In this document: positions 1 through 9,136 of the stretch, in pieces
Position numbering within the stretch: position 1 is the first letter of the stretch
Layout of the letters: the number at the start of each line of letters is the position of its first letter
Assembly: GCA_965247265.1 (NCBI GenBank)
Contig: OZ252002.1
Coordinates: forward strand, 310,001 to 374,000
From: G965247265 sp965247265
GTDB taxonomy: Bacteria; Pseudomonadota; Gammaproteobacteria; UBA4575
Length of the DNA: 64,000 nucleotides
Direction of reading: 5' to 3'
Made by a program: the position numbers and the translations under genes
The notes under the pieces: generated by a model
Databases searched by the model: none
What the model was told of the DNA's origin: nothing
What the model saw: only the letters and a program-made list of their open reading frames with translations

Positions 1-2
1 TA

Positions 3-956
3 AACATTGATGTCACCTCTTCCCGCCATGATTTACACTTTGCTATAAGTAATCCTGTCGGAAACGTAAATATTGGACAAAAACGGCCCGGAAATAAGAT
101 GGCGCAAGAAAATATAAAGCAAAGATTACAACTCGCATATGGTGATTTCAGTAAAATGGAAATTCGCCATGCTCAAGGCTTTTATACGGTATCATTTAAC
201 ATTCCTATCGAGGCAGGCAGATACATGAAAGTATTAATTGTAGATGATGAAGCGCCAGCACGTGATCGTCTGGCACATATGTTAACCAGTATTGATGATG
301 TTCAAACCGCAGGCGAAGCCACAAATGGCATTGAAGCTGTTGAGATGGTACAAACATCACATCCCGATGTAGTGCTTATGGACATTCGTATGCCAGGTAT
401 GGATGGCCTGGAAGCGGCGCGACACCTTACCGAAATGGATGAACCTCCAGCTATTATATTTACTACTGCATATAGTGAGCACGCCTTAGAGGCTTTTGAT
501 ACGTCTGCAGTAGGTTATTTAGTTAAACCTGTCCGGCAAGAAAAGCTAGAAAATTCTATTGCTCGCGCTAAAAAGCTGACCAAGGCACAAATTGCCACAC
601 TCAACCAAGAAACCAATAGCACGGGTCGCAGTCATATCTGCGCGCGCATTCGAGGTAATCTTGAACTAATCCCTGTCGACGAAATTCTATACTTTCAAGC
701 CGACCAAAAATACATCACTGTAAGGCATCTTAGCGGTGAAGTCTTAATAGAAGACGCGCTTAAAAACTTAGAGAATGAATTTGAAGGAAAACTAATTCGT
801 ATACATCGAAATGCGCTAATAAGTACGCACTACATAAGCGGAATGGAAAAAAATCAAGACGGTCGATTCGTTGTCACATTTCGCGAAATAGAGGATCGTT
901 TGGAAATTAGTCGGCGACATGTAGCAGAAGTGCGAAAATTCTTAAAGTCGCGTTAA
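3..956 (+). CDS. algR: AlgZ/LytS-type sensor kinase C-terminus in frame with AlgR-type LytTR response regulator
   Basis: The frame is open from the left edge. Codons 3-224 encode what looks like the last part of a LytS/AlgZ-type histidine kinase: a GNK-MAQENIKQRL stretch matches the end of the HATPase domain, followed by a short beta-rich tail. There is no stop before the ATG at 225, where a 243-residue regulator begins (MKVLIVDDE). That part has a receiver domain with acidic pocket DD near residue 8, phospho-acceptor Asp53 in LMDIRMPG and Lys101 in VKPV, then a LytTR DNA-binding domain over about residues 142-243. A GAGG at 209-212 could act as a ribosome site for the 225 start, so a separate regulator may also be made. 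In relatives kinase and regulator are usually separate genes. The regulator call is sure; whether the product is one fused protein is inference. hemC follows 65 bases on, as in other gammaproteobacteria. Confidence 0.85.
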   Translation, partial: NIDVTSSRHDLHFAISNPVGNVNIGQKRPGNKMAQENIKQRLQLAYGDFSKMEIRHAQGFYTVSFNIPIEAGRYMKVLIVDDEAPARDRLAHMLTSIDDVQTAGEATNGIEAVEMVQTSHPDVVLMDIRMPGMDGLEAARHLTEMDEPPAIIFTTAYSEHALEAFDTSAVGYLVKPVRQEKLENSIARAKKLTKAQIATLNQETNSTGRSHICARIRGNLELIPVDEILYFQADQKYITVRHLSGEVLIEDALKNLENEFEGKLIRIHRNALISTHYISGMEKNQDGRFVVTFREIEDRLEISRRHVAEVRKFLKSR

Positions 957-1021
957 ACCTGAATTTCTTTGTTATCTTCAAACCCTTTTCTGCAGTATTA
1001 AGGGAACAATAGCAATCTTTT

Positions 1022-1933
1022 GTGCATATAAAAATCGCTACTCGCAAAAGCGCTCTTGCGTTATGGCAAGCTGAAGAAGTCTCTAGGCTGTTACAACAGA
1101 CACATAAAAATGTGTCTGTTGAGCTTATCAAAATGACAACAACAGGAGATCGCTTGCTACAAGAATCTCTTGCAAACAAAGGGGGTAAAGGGCTATTTGT
1201 TAAAGAATTGGAACGTGGCTTATTAGAAAATAAAGCAGATATTGCGGTGCATTCCATGAAAGATGTGCCTATAGCCTTGCCAAAAAAACTGCACCTTCCA
1301 GTTATCTTGGCACGGGAAGATGCAAGAGATGCGTTTATATCTAACCACTATGAAAATCTTGCCGCACTACCAAAAAATGCTGTAGTTGGCACATCTAGTT
1401 CGCGTAGAGCATGTCAAATTACAGCTAAATTTCCATCTTTAGAGATTAAACTTTTACGTGGCAATGTGAATACTCGCCTGGCTAAATTAGATAATGGTGA
1501 GTATGACGCAATTATTTTAGCTACTGCAGGGTTAAACCGTTTAGGCTTTAGTGATCGAATCCGTTCATTTCTATCCGTTGAAGATTCTCTTCCAGCCATT
1601 GGGCAAGGTGCAATTGGAATTGAATGCAGATGCAATGATAACAATATTGAACCTCTAATTAGTCCCTTAAATCACGAAGAAACTAATATTTGTGTAACGG
1701 CCGAACGTACAGTAAGCCAAGCATTACAAGGTGGTTGCCAACTTCCTATTGCAGGCCTCGCGCAGTTGAATGGCAATGATCTAAGTTTACGCGCCTTAGT
1801 GGGCAATCCAGATGGCAGCAAAATTTGCAGTAGCAAAAAAATTGGATATAAATCTAACCCTATAGAGCTCGGTCATTTAGTTGCTGAAGAGTTACTTTCA
1901 CAAGGCGCAGATAAAATACTAGCTGCGTTATAA
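1022..1933 (+). CDS. hemC: Porphobilinogen deaminase (hydroxymethylbilane synthase)
   Basis: This cytosolic enzyme joins four porphobilinogen units into hydroxymethylbilane in tetrapyrrole synthesis. The 303-residue product has the usual family length. It starts with the typical strand HIKIATRKSALALWQ, has GDR at about 42-44, the VHSMKDVP segment near residue 76, the SSSRRA arginine motif near 125, and the dipyrromethane-cofactor Cys239 in GGCQLP. The start is GTG at 1022 with an AGGGA about 17 bases upstream; no better start exists. It is first in a hemC-hemD-hemX-hemY run. A short inverted repeat (1921-1927 with 1942-1948) spans its stop codon, without a T-run. Confidence 0.97.
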   Translation: MHIKIATRKSALALWQAEEVSRLLQQTHKNVSVELIKMTTTGDRLLQESLANKGGKGLFVKELERGLLENKADIAVHSMKDVPIALPKKLHLPVILAREDARDAFISNHYENLAALPKNAVVGTSSSRRACQITAKFPSLEIKLLRGNVNTRLAKLDNGEYDAIILATAGLNRLGFSDRIRSFLSVEDSLPAIGQGAIGIECRCNDNNIEPLISPLNHEETNICVTAERTVSQALQGGCQLPIAGLAQLNGNDLSLRALVGNPDGSKICSSKKIGYKSNPIELGHLVAEELLSQGADKILAAL

Positions 1934-1987
1934 TAAAATTTCGCAGCTGTTAATTTAGACAGAATTAACCTGACTGCAAATAATATA

Positions 1988-2761
1988 ATGCTTAATAAAA
2001 AATCACTTGCTGGCAAAACAGTCATAGTTACACGCCCACTTGCGCAAGCACAGTATATTTGTACAGAATTAGAACGTTGCCAAGCAACTGTTGTTCATTT
2101 TCCTGTAATAAGTGTTACCGTTGCTAAGAATATTGACGCTGCAAAAAATACACTGGCTGATTTAAATACTTATAACACTATAATATTTATAAGTGCTAAT
2201 GCAGTGCATTACGCAATGAGTCTAGTTAAAGACTTAAATTTAAACTTAAATAAAATACAATTAGCTGCAATAGGACCTGCCACAAAGTCTGCGATTGAAA
2301 CATACGGACACAAAATTGATATTTTTCCTCAACACAATTTTACTAGCGAAGCCTTACTCACACACCCATTACTACAAAATATTGATGGGGGAAAAGTGCT
2401 CGTCATACGTGGGCGTGGTGGCCGAGAGCACTTACGTGAGGAACTAGAATTACGTGGTGCGCGTGTTGACTACGCTGAAGTTTATCAACGTCAGATCCCT
2501 AAACAACGTAACACCATTAACCTCAGTGCATTACCTAAGAGCAGCACCGCTATTCTTATCTACAGTACAGAGTCATTACAAAATTTATGGTCACTATGTA
2601 ATGCAGAAGAACAAGAGTGGATAAAAAATGTGGTGCTAATTTTAGGTGGGCAGAGAATATCAGATTCAGCAGACTCGGTTGGATTAGCAAAAAATTCTAT
2701 AATAGCGGAAAATCCCAGTGACAAAGCAATGCTTAAAGTCCTGTGGTGCTGGGCTCAATAA
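1988..2761 (+). CDS. hemD: Uroporphyrinogen-III synthase
   Basis: HemD closes hydroxymethylbilane, inverting ring D, to give uroporphyrinogen III. The 257-residue protein is divergent, as the family is, but shows its landmarks: an N-terminal VIVTRPLAQA strand, a FISANAVHYA segment near residue 70, the central VLVIRGRGGREHL motif near residue 138, a Y(A)EVYQR segment, and an IYSTESLQNLW segment in the second lobe. It follows hemC by 54 bases and precedes hemX by 23, consistent with one transcript. Identification rests on motifs plus position. Confidence 0.92.
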   Translation: MLNKKSLAGKTVIVTRPLAQAQYICTELERCQATVVHFPVISVTVAKNIDAAKNTLADLNTYNTIIFISANAVHYAMSLVKDLNLNLNKIQLAAIGPATKSAIETYGHKIDIFPQHNFTSEALLTHPLLQNIDGGKVLVIRGRGGREHLREELELRGARVDYAEVYQRQIPKQRNTINLSALPKSSTAILIYSTESLQNLWSLCNAEEQEWIKNVVLILGGQRISDSADSVGLAKNSIIAENPSDKAMLKVLWCWAQ

Positions 2762-2784
2762 AACGTTAAACATCGAGATTAATA

Positions 2785-3861
2785 ATGTCTAATAATAATC
2801 AAGCCAAACCGGCAGCCCAAATTAAAAATAGTTCAAGCACTAGTAATTGGTTGGTTGGTCTTATTTCTTTTGTAGCTATATTTTCAGCTGGCGGGGGAAT
2901 AGGGTTAGGTTATTATGCATGGCTAGAATTAAATAAGCGTTTAGATATAGCGACTGTTGACAGGCAGTCCATCTCACATGATATCGAAACAATAGATGAA
3001 AATTCCCGGCTGCAAAGCTTTAAAAGTCAAATTCAACATAATATAGAAGAATTTGAACCTCAGCTTATTGAGCTCTCAAAACAAATTGAGCAACAAGCAG
3101 TACTGCAAGAAAAATTTAGCGAATCCACTCTTGAAACAATTGCCTACGTAAACCGCAGCCAATTAAACTGGAGGCTAAAAGAATCTGAGCATGTCTTGCG
3201 TATGGCCAGTCATCGTCTACATATAGAAGGTGATGTAATTGGCACAATCGCAGCCCTGAATGCGGCTGATTTACGCCTTGAGGAACTGAATGATATTCGT
3301 CTTGATCCTGTGCGCGATTCCATTTCAATACAAATTGGAAAATTAAAAAATTTTCCTTACCCAGATTGGGTTGGAATAAGTTTGCAGATTGATAACATTC
3401 TCGTTGGCCTTAGACGTGATCTTATTAATGAAACTCAGCAACAAAGTAAAACACAAACTAAAAACAGTGTAATGAAAGAACATGATTCTGATCTGCCTTG
3501 GTGGGAGAGATTTGCGAATAGTATAAAAAACTCGATTAATAATTCTGTAAAAGTCACTCATGATGAGCAATCTATGAAACTTTTCATAGCTCAACAGGAA
3601 AAACAAAGAGACTATGAATTCTTACGAATGAAATTGCTGGGCGCGAAATATTCAGTCGTTGGAAAAGATGGTGAAAGCTACCACCGAGAATTAGGGTCAG
3701 CTCTTGCTTGGCTTGAAAATAATAAGTCTATAACTAACAACGAAGAATTAGTCCATGATTTTCAAGAATTAAATTCCATTAATCTTGAACCTGAATTACC
3801 TGATATTACTGAACCATATATTTTGCTCGGCAGTACTATTGAAGCGATTGAGAATAGATAA
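2785..3861 (+). CDS. hemX: HemX-like membrane protein of the haem operon
   Basis: The 358-residue protein has a short polar N-terminus, one membrane segment at about residues 22-45 (rich in Gly, Ile and Val), then a long helical, Gln/Glu-rich domain containing a coiled-coil-like stretch (about residues 60-120). This is the layout of HemX. The family is often labelled uroporphyrin-III C-methyltransferase, but I see no SAM-binding motif, so a catalytic role is doubtful. Its stop is directly followed by the hemY ATG (no gap), so translation of the two is probably coupled. The role in haem supply is inferred from conserved linkage. Confidence 0.85.
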   Translation: MSNNNQAKPAAQIKNSSSTSNWLVGLISFVAIFSAGGGIGLGYYAWLELNKRLDIATVDRQSISHDIETIDENSRLQSFKSQIQHNIEEFEPQLIELSKQIEQQAVLQEKFSESTLETIAYVNRSQLNWRLKESEHVLRMASHRLHIEGDVIGTIAALNAADLRLEELNDIRLDPVRDSISIQIGKLKNFPYPDWVGISLQIDNILVGLRRDLINETQQQSKTQTKNSVMKEHDSDLPWWERFANSIKNSINNSVKVTHDEQSMKLFIAQQEKQRDYEFLRMKLLGAKYSVVGKDGESYHRELGSALAWLENNKSITNNEELVHDFQELNSINLEPELPDITEPYILLGSTIEAIENR

Positions 3862-5052
3862 ATGTTGCGTACTTTGGTAATTTTTATTATTTTCCTTGTT
3901 ATATTTGCAGGAATAATTTTATTGCTCATGCAAGAACCAGGTTTTGCATTATTTAGCTATGGTGATCTATCTATTGAGGTGCCCTTGGTTAATTTCACTA
4001 TTGGTCTTTTTGTTGTAATAGCAATCTTATACGCGCTCTCAAAAATGTTTAGCTTTCTTTTTAACGCACCAGCTCGAATTCAATCTGCTACTCTGCGCAG
4101 AAAACAAAGCAAGGCACTAAATGATACAAAAGAAGGCTTAACTAAATACATTGTTGGTGATTGGGGAAAATCTGAAAAATTACTCCTCCGTGGTGTAAGC
4201 AATACTGACAAAGCATGCGTTAATTATATTTGGGCAGCACGCTCTGCGCACTTTTCTGGCGATTATGATGCACGTGATAAACATTTAGGAGAAGCAAAAA
4301 ACTGCTCTTCCAATGCAAAAGCTGCTTTTAATATTCTACAGGCCGAACTTTTATTAGATCAAGGTTTACCTGAACAAGCTCTAGCCAGCCTCAACCAACA
4401 TATAAATGAAATACGCTCAAATCCTAAAATTGCTAAATTAGTGTTAACTGCTTACCTAGAATTAAATGATTGGAAAAAAATATCCGAGATTTTGCCAGAT
4501 ATAAAATCATCTAAGATCTTAGATAAACATGCTATCGAATGTATTAAAAAGCAAACTGCACTTGGTCTATTAAATCGATATAAACAAAATGATTCATCTT
4601 TAAAGCTAGAAAGTATTAGCTCCCAATTTGAGGATATAATTTTTAGTAACAGTGATTTAACAATTTCCTACATTGAAGCGCTTCGTGCAAAAGTTAACTA
4701 TGAAAAAGCCTCCTCAATAATTACTAAATCTATAGAACAACATTGGAATTCCGAATTGATTCGTCAATATGGCTTGCTACATTTCAAAGACCCTAGCAAG
4801 GCACTTTCAAAGGCTGAAAAATGGACTGAGCACCATAGAGATGATGCGCATTTATATTTGACATTAGGAAGATTATGCAAGCATGCGAAACTTTGGGGGA
4901 AAGCTAAAGCCTATTTTGAGTCGAGTTTAAGTAGAAAACCATTGGCAGAAACATACGCTGAACTCGCGAGATTGCATGAACAGCTGAATGAAACTGACGA
5001 TGCATATCAATGTACAAAAAAGGGCTTGAAGCTAGCAACAAAGGCTGTCTAG
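3862..5052 (+). CDS. hemY: HemY-like membrane TPR protein of the haem operon
   Basis: The 396-residue protein has two N-terminal membrane segments (about residues 3-24 and 42-68) separated by the conserved periplasmic turn around GDLSIEVPL. A TPR-type helical domain follows, with clear repeat-like segments near residues 115-175 and 330-390. This is the HemY_N plus TPR design of the fourth hemCDXY gene in gammaproteobacteria. It is unrelated to Bacillus HemY (protoporphyrinogen oxidase) despite the name; its molecular role is not established. The stop is followed by 160 bases before the antiporter operon. Confidence 0.88.
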   Translation: MLRTLVIFIIFLVIFAGIILLLMQEPGFALFSYGDLSIEVPLVNFTIGLFVVIAILYALSKMFSFLFNAPARIQSATLRRKQSKALNDTKEGLTKYIVGDWGKSEKLLLRGVSNTDKACVNYIWAARSAHFSGDYDARDKHLGEAKNCSSNAKAAFNILQAELLLDQGLPEQALASLNQHINEIRSNPKIAKLVLTAYLELNDWKKISEILPDIKSSKILDKHAIECIKKQTALGLLNRYKQNDSSLKLESISSQFEDIIFSNSDLTISYIEALRAKVNYEKASSIITKSIEQHWNSELIRQYGLLHFKDPSKALSKAEKWTEHHRDDAHLYLTLGRLCKHAKLWGKAKAYFESSLSRKPLAETYAELARLHEQLNETDDAYQCTKKGLKLATKAV

Positions 5053-5081
5053 TATGCTAATTAATCAGTCATTACCCGAGC

Positions 5082-5105
5082 TCATTCGCAATTTAATGTG
5101 AATGA
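5082..5105. other. Inverted repeat between hemY and the antiporter operon
   Basis: An 8-base arm (5082-5089) pairs with 5098-5105, with one G-T wobble, around an 8-base AT loop. No T-run follows on either strand, so it is a weak candidate terminator or protein site. The remainder of the 5053-5215 gap shows nothing I can name. Confidence 0.3.
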
Positions 5106-5215
5106 AGCACAATTCGGATCATACTAAGTTATTATTTTTGCTATATTATCTAGTATAGCAACAGAATTTAATTTAGCAGTAGCCTATATACTCACTGGTC
5201 TTTCAATTCAAATTT

Positions 5216-5722
5216 ATGCTAGCAATGTTATTTAGTGTTTTAGTTTCAACTATAATTTTATTTGCATCATGGATGCTGCTATCGGGTTATCTAGATCCTT
5301 TGTTAATCGCACTCGGGGTAATGAGTTGTCTATTCGTAGCCTGGATTTCATATAAACTTAAATTACTTGACCCTGAATATAAGACATTACGGTTTGTGCT
5401 AAATGTGCCCAAATTCTTGCCTTGGTTTTTTAAAGAAATTATTAAATCAAATATCGATGTCAGCTTGAGAATTATTCATCCCAAACTACCCATTAGCCCA
5501 ACCATAATTAATCTGCCAATATCACAACACAGTGATGTGGCTAAAGCTACTTACGCAAACTGCATTACGTTAACACCAGGGACATATACTTTAAAAATAA
5601 GTCCTGATGAAGTAGAAGTTCACTCACTCACAAAAAGTGGTGCTGATAACTTGCAAAAAAGAGAGATGAGTAAAAGAATACTTAAGCTTGAAACTTTCTT
5701 AAAAAACGCACCAAAAGAATAG
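5216..5722 (+). CDS. mrpE: MrpE/MnhE-like cation antiporter subunit
   Basis: This is a subunit of a multi-protein Mrp-type Na+(or K+)/H+ antiporter in the inner membrane. The 168-residue product has two or three N-terminal membrane helices, then a soluble domain with the family's YANCITLTPGTYTL stretch around residue 118, which is diagnostic for MrpE. A second in-frame ATG at 5225 is an equally plausible start. The stop lies 4 bases before mrpF. It is first of ten tightly packed genes (E-F-G-A'-B-C-D-D-x-D). Confidence 0.92.
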   Translation: MLAMLFSVLVSTIILFASWMLLSGYLDPLLIALGVMSCLFVAWISYKLKLLDPEYKTLRFVLNVPKFLPWFFKEIIKSNIDVSLRIIHPKLPISPTIINLPISQHSDVAKATYANCITLTPGTYTLKISPDEVEVHSLTKSGADNLQKREMSKRILKLETFLKNAPKE

Positions 5723-5726
5723 CATA

Positions 5727-6002
5727 ATGTTTATAGCAGCAACTATCGCAATTTTAATTGTAATGTTTATTCTGTTACTCAGAGCTACACTTGGGCCCAC
5801 AATATTTGATCGAATACTTGCATTCAATACATTTGGTACTGCAACGGTATTGTTTATAGCCTTATTTGGCTTTTTAACTAATCGTCCGGACTTTATGGAT
5901 ATTGCGCTAACTTACGCATTGATAAATTTTATCGCAACAATAGCGGTATTAAAAATATTTCGATACGGAAGTTTGGGTAAATCTTTAGATACTTTCGATT
6001 AA
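5727..6002 (+). CDS. mrpF: MrpF/MnhF-like antiporter subunit
   Basis: A 91-residue, three-helix membrane protein. The family signature is present: RATLGPTIFDRILAFNT after the first helix (residues about 19-35) and an ALTYALINFIATIAVLK third helix. It is the small F subunit of Mrp-type antiporters. It sits between mrpE and mrpG with gaps of a few bases, so it is almost surely cotranscribed and coupled in translation. Confidence 0.93.
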   Translation: MFIAATIAILIVMFILLLRATLGPTIFDRILAFNTFGTATVLFIALFGFLTNRPDFMDIALTYALINFIATIAVLKIFRYGSLGKSLDTFD

Positions 6003-6011
6003 GCAAAATAT

Positions 6012-6305
6012 ATGCAAATACTAGGCTGGACATTTTTACTGTTAGGAAGCATGCTTTGTTTAATTGGTGCATTTGGTTTAATACGCTTACCTGAGTTTTT
6101 CTCGCGCGTGCATGCTGCGAGTATTATCGATAGCCTTGGTACAATACTTATTGTGCTAGGCATGATCACACAAACACAAAATATCCTAGTCATAATAAAA
6201 CTCTTATTGATTTTGCTATTTATGATGCTTACAGGCCCAACAGCAGTACACGCATTAGCACGCACCGCAATGTTATCACAAGTAATTACTCATAATAAAA
6301 ATTAA
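6012..6305 (+). CDS. mrpG: MrpG/MnhG-like antiporter subunit
   Basis: A 97-residue, three-helix membrane protein matching MrpG: first helix with LLGSMLCLIGAFGLIRLPEF, followed by FFSRVHAASIIDSLGTILI, the best conserved stretch of the family, then a hydrophobic third helix ending in GPTAVHALARTA. It lies 9 bases after mrpF and 14 before the next subunit gene. Confidence 0.93.
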   Translation: MQILGWTFLLLGSMLCLIGAFGLIRLPEFFSRVHAASIIDSLGTILIVLGMITQTQNILVIIKLLLILLFMMLTGPTAVHALARTAMLSQVITHNKN

Positions 6306-6319
6306 AACTAAGTTATTTT

Positions 6320-6859
6320 ATGAATATTGAAACAACTGTAGATTTAACACTTCTAACATTGCTCGTGCTCACCGCTGTTTCACTGATCAGTGTTAAAAAT
6401 TTATTGGCAGTAGTCCTATTAAGTGGGATATACAGCTTATTAACTGCTGCGTTTTTTGTAAGTTTAGATGCCGTAGATGTTGCCTTTACCGAAGCGGCCG
6501 TCGGTGCAGGGCTATCAACAGTTCTATTGCTTGGTGCAATTGCGATCACTGGGAGTAAGCAAACAGTCAGCCATCATGGTAAATTGTTACCCCTTGCAGT
6601 CGTCACCGTCACAGCTGCAGCACTTATATACGGTACATTTGATCTGCCAACATTTGGTGACCCAACCGCACCAATTCATACGCATGTAGCACCACGATAC
6701 TTGCTTCAAAGTAGTGAAGAAATTGGCATACCTAATACAGTTACAGCTGTATTGGCGAGTTATCGCGGCTATGACACATTAGGTGAAGTCACTGTTGTTT
6801 TCACGGCAGCGATTGGAGTACTCCTGTTATTAGGAAAATCGAAAAATAATAAAGAATAG
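6320..6859 (+). CDS. MrpA C-terminal / MbhD-MbhE-like subunit (DUF4040)
   Basis: The 179-residue membrane protein corresponds to the C-terminal part of MrpA, which in archaeal Mbh complexes is made as separate MbhD and MbhE proteins. The first half carries DVAFTEAAVGAGLSTVLLL (about residues 53-71), typical of the MbhD/DUF4040 part. The second half carries a PNTVTAVLASYRGYDTLGE stretch (about residues 139-157), typical of the MbhE part. So it looks like a D-E fusion lacking the large NuoL-like N-terminal domain of MrpA. Position after E-F-G and before B matches Mbh-type order. Confidence 0.88.
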   Translation: MNIETTVDLTLLTLLVLTAVSLISVKNLLAVVLLSGIYSLLTAAFFVSLDAVDVAFTEAAVGAGLSTVLLLGAIAITGSKQTVSHHGKLLPLAVVTVTAAALIYGTFDLPTFGDPTAPIHTHVAPRYLLQSSEEIGIPNTVTAVLASYRGYDTLGEVTVVFTAAIGVLLLLGKSKNNKE

Positions 6860-6860
6860 T

Positions 6861-7280
6861 ATGAAAAGAACTTTAATATTACGTCAAGTCAGTAACCTCA
6901 TAATTCCAGCAATTTTACTTTTTGCCTTTTATGTGCAATTTCATGGTGATTATGGTCCTGGTGGAGGATTTCAAGCCGGAATAATTTTTGCTGCGGGTGT
7001 AATACTTTATGCATTGGTGTATGGAAGAAGTAATGTACAGAAAATATTCCCAACAAAAATTATTCGTGTATTTGTTGCCTTAGGCCTCCTTCTTTACATT
7101 TCGGTAGGCATTGCAACAATTTTATTAGGTGGAAACTTTCTTGATTACAATGTCCTTTTGGATGATCAGCATCATGCACAACATCTTGGCATTTTTTTAA
7201 TTGAATTAGGTGTCGGCATAACAGTTGCCGCAGTAATGATAATTATTTTTTATACATTAGATGAATTCACAGAATCATAG
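6861..7280 (+). CDS. mrpB: MrpB/MnhB-like antiporter subunit
   Basis: A 139-residue, four-helix membrane protein. After a basic N-terminus it carries the family hallmark FHGDYGPGGGFQAGIIFAAG (residues about 28-47), with its Gly-rich loop and Gln, and later an LGIFLIELGVGITVAAVM helix. It starts 1 base after the previous stop and ends immediately before mrpC, so translation is probably coupled. Confidence 0.94.
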   Translation: MKRTLILRQVSNLIIPAILLFAFYVQFHGDYGPGGGFQAGIIFAAGVILYALVYGRSNVQKIFPTKIIRVFVALGLLLYISVGIATILLGGNFLDYNVLLDDQHHAQHLGIFLIELGVGITVAAVMIIIFYTLDEFTES

Positions 7281-7640
7281 GTGATTACGCATTTTTTCAA
7301 CTACTGGGTCACAATCATTTTGATGATGATTGGTTTTTATATCGTAATTTCTGATTCTAATTTAATTAAAAAGATTATTGGACTCTCGATATTTCAAACT
7401 TCGGTTTTTATTTTTTTCATATCTATGAGCAAAGTAGAAGGTGGCACAGCGCCTATTTTGCTAGACACTCCCACCACCTATTCCAACCCCTTGCCACATG
7501 TACTTATTTTGACAGCGATTGTAGTGGGTTTAGCAAATACTGCTTTAGGACTTTCAATTGTGGCACGAATTCATCGTGCTTATAACACGATTGACGAAAG
7601 CATTATTCAAACACTTGATGATGAAGAGGGCATTGATTAG
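7281..7640 (+). CDS. mrpC: MrpC/MnhC (NuoK-like) antiporter subunit
   Basis: A 119-residue, three-helix protein homologous to NuoK of complex I. The start is GTG at 7281, directly after the mrpB stop. It shows the KKIIGLSIFQTSVFIFFIS helix, a loop with PILLDTPTTYSNPLPH, then the third helix VLILTAIVVGLANTALGLSI, all characteristic of MrpC. The stop TAG overlaps the GTG of the next gene by one base. Confidence 0.93.
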   Translation: MITHFFNYWVTIILMMIGFYIVISDSNLIKKIIGLSIFQTSVFIFFISMSKVEGGTAPILLDTPTTYSNPLPHVLILTAIVVGLANTALGLSIVARIHRAYNTIDESIIQTLDDEEGID

Positions 7641-9136
7641 TGCTATCTCAGCAACTTCCTGTTTTGCAAGTACTTGTCCCTCTGATTTCAGCTCCAATTT
7701 GCGCACTGCTAGCTCGAGGCAGATTTGCATGGTTGCTAGCCACACTAGCAAGCATAACAACATTTATAATTTCACTATTATTAGTTCGAGAGGTCTCCAT
7801 TCATGGCGTGCTTTCATATGAACTGGGAGGGTGGGCGCCTCCATGGGGGATTGAGTATCGAATCGATAATTTAAGTGCTTATGTATTAGTTATCGTATCT
7901 GCAATTGCTAGCATCACAATGCTAGCTGCCCGAGAAAGTATAGAACAAGAAATTCCGTTTGAAAAAATTAGTTTGATTTACACAGCATATCTGCTGTGTC
8001 TTACAGGGTTGTTGGGTATTGTCGCAAGTGGTGATGCTTTTAATATTTTTGTCTTTTTAGAAATTAGCTCATTGTCGTCTTATGTGCTAATTGCAATGGG
8101 CAGCAATCGCAAAGCGCTAATAGCCTCCTACCAATATTTAATAATGGGCACGATTGGTGCTACTTTTATTTTAATTGGTGTTGGCATTCTTTACATGCTA
8201 ACAGGTACATTAAATATTGTTGATTTACAGCAAAAAATACCAAGCCTGCTTTCTTCTAGAGCATTACATGCTGCGTTTGCTTTTTTTACGGTGGGCGTCT
8301 CCTTAAAAATTGCGTTATTCCCTTTACACCTATGGTTGCCGAATGCGTATGCATATGCACCATCAATGATTACAGTATTTCTTTCTGCAACTGCTACAAA
8401 AGTTTCTTTATATGTTTTGTTTAGATTCTTTTTTGGATTGTTTTCAGAAGAGATCTCATTTGATTATTTCCACCTAAACAAAATACTTCTACCTCTTTCA
8501 ATAGTGGCTATTTTTACAGCTTCATTTGTTGCTATTTTTCAAGATAACATTAAGCGAATGCTCGCCTATTCTAGTGTTGCGCAAATAGGATATATGACAT
8601 TGGGAATTGGTCTTGCCTCAAAAAGTGGCAGTGTTGCCAGCATGGTTCATTTATTTAATCATGCCATTATAAAAGGCGGGCTATTTCTTGCAATGGCCTG
8701 TGTTGTTTATCGTATTAGCTCTGCACAGCTAGAAAATTTTGCAGGTTTGGGAAGAAAAATGCCTTGGACAATGGGTGCAATTGTCCTATTGGGTCTAGGC
8801 CTCATAGGTATCCCACTAACATCAGGTTTTATTAGCAAATGGTATTTATTACTTGCGACTATTGAACAAAGTAATTGGTTTGCTGCAATTATTGTTGTTG
8901 CTGGATCATTACTAACAATAATTTATATTTGGAAGATTGTTGAATACGCCTACTTTAAGGCGCCTATTGAAGAATCTGAGCAATCTGATGAAAATACTAA
9001 GGAAGCGCCCTTATGGATGCTCATACCTCTTTGGGTGCTCGTTGCAGCAAACTTTTATTTTGGATTAGACACATCATTTAGCTATGGTTTTGCAACCACG
9101 GCTATTGATAGCTTATTTTTAGTGAACAATGATTAA
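7640..9136 (+). CDS. mrpD: MrpD-like proton-pumping antiporter subunit, first copy
   Basis: A 498-residue polytopic protein of the NuoL/M/N family, probably with 14 helices. It begins at GTG 7640, overlapping the mrpC stop by one base. Typical features are the GDAFNIFVFLEISSLSSYVL helix (with its conserved Glu), KIALFPLHLWLPNAYAYAP in the helix 7-8 region (conserved Lys and His), and the KRMLAYSSVAQIGYM helix. These charged residues form the proton path in complex I-type subunits. It ends inside the start of the second D-type gene (8-base overlap). Confidence 0.94.
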   Translation: MLSQQLPVLQVLVPLISAPICALLARGRFAWLLATLASITTFIISLLLVREVSIHGVLSYELGGWAPPWGIEYRIDNLSAYVLVIVSAIASITMLAARESIEQEIPFEKISLIYTAYLLCLTGLLGIVASGDAFNIFVFLEISSLSSYVLIAMGSNRKALIASYQYLIMGTIGATFILIGVGILYMLTGTLNIVDLQQKIPSLLSSRALHAAFAFFTVGVSLKIALFPLHLWLPNAYAYAPSMITVFLSATATKVSLYVLFRFFFGLFSEEISFDYFHLNKILLPLSIVAIFTASFVAIFQDNIKRMLAYSSVAQIGYMTLGIGLASKSGSVASMVHLFNHAIIKGGLFLAMACVVYRISSAQLENFAGLGRKMPWTMGAIVLLGLGLIGIPLTSGFISKWYLLLATIEQSNWFAAIIVVAGSLLTIIYIWKIVEYAYFKAPIEESEQSDENTKEAPLWMLIPLWVLVAANFYFGLDTSFSYGFATTAIDSLFLVNND

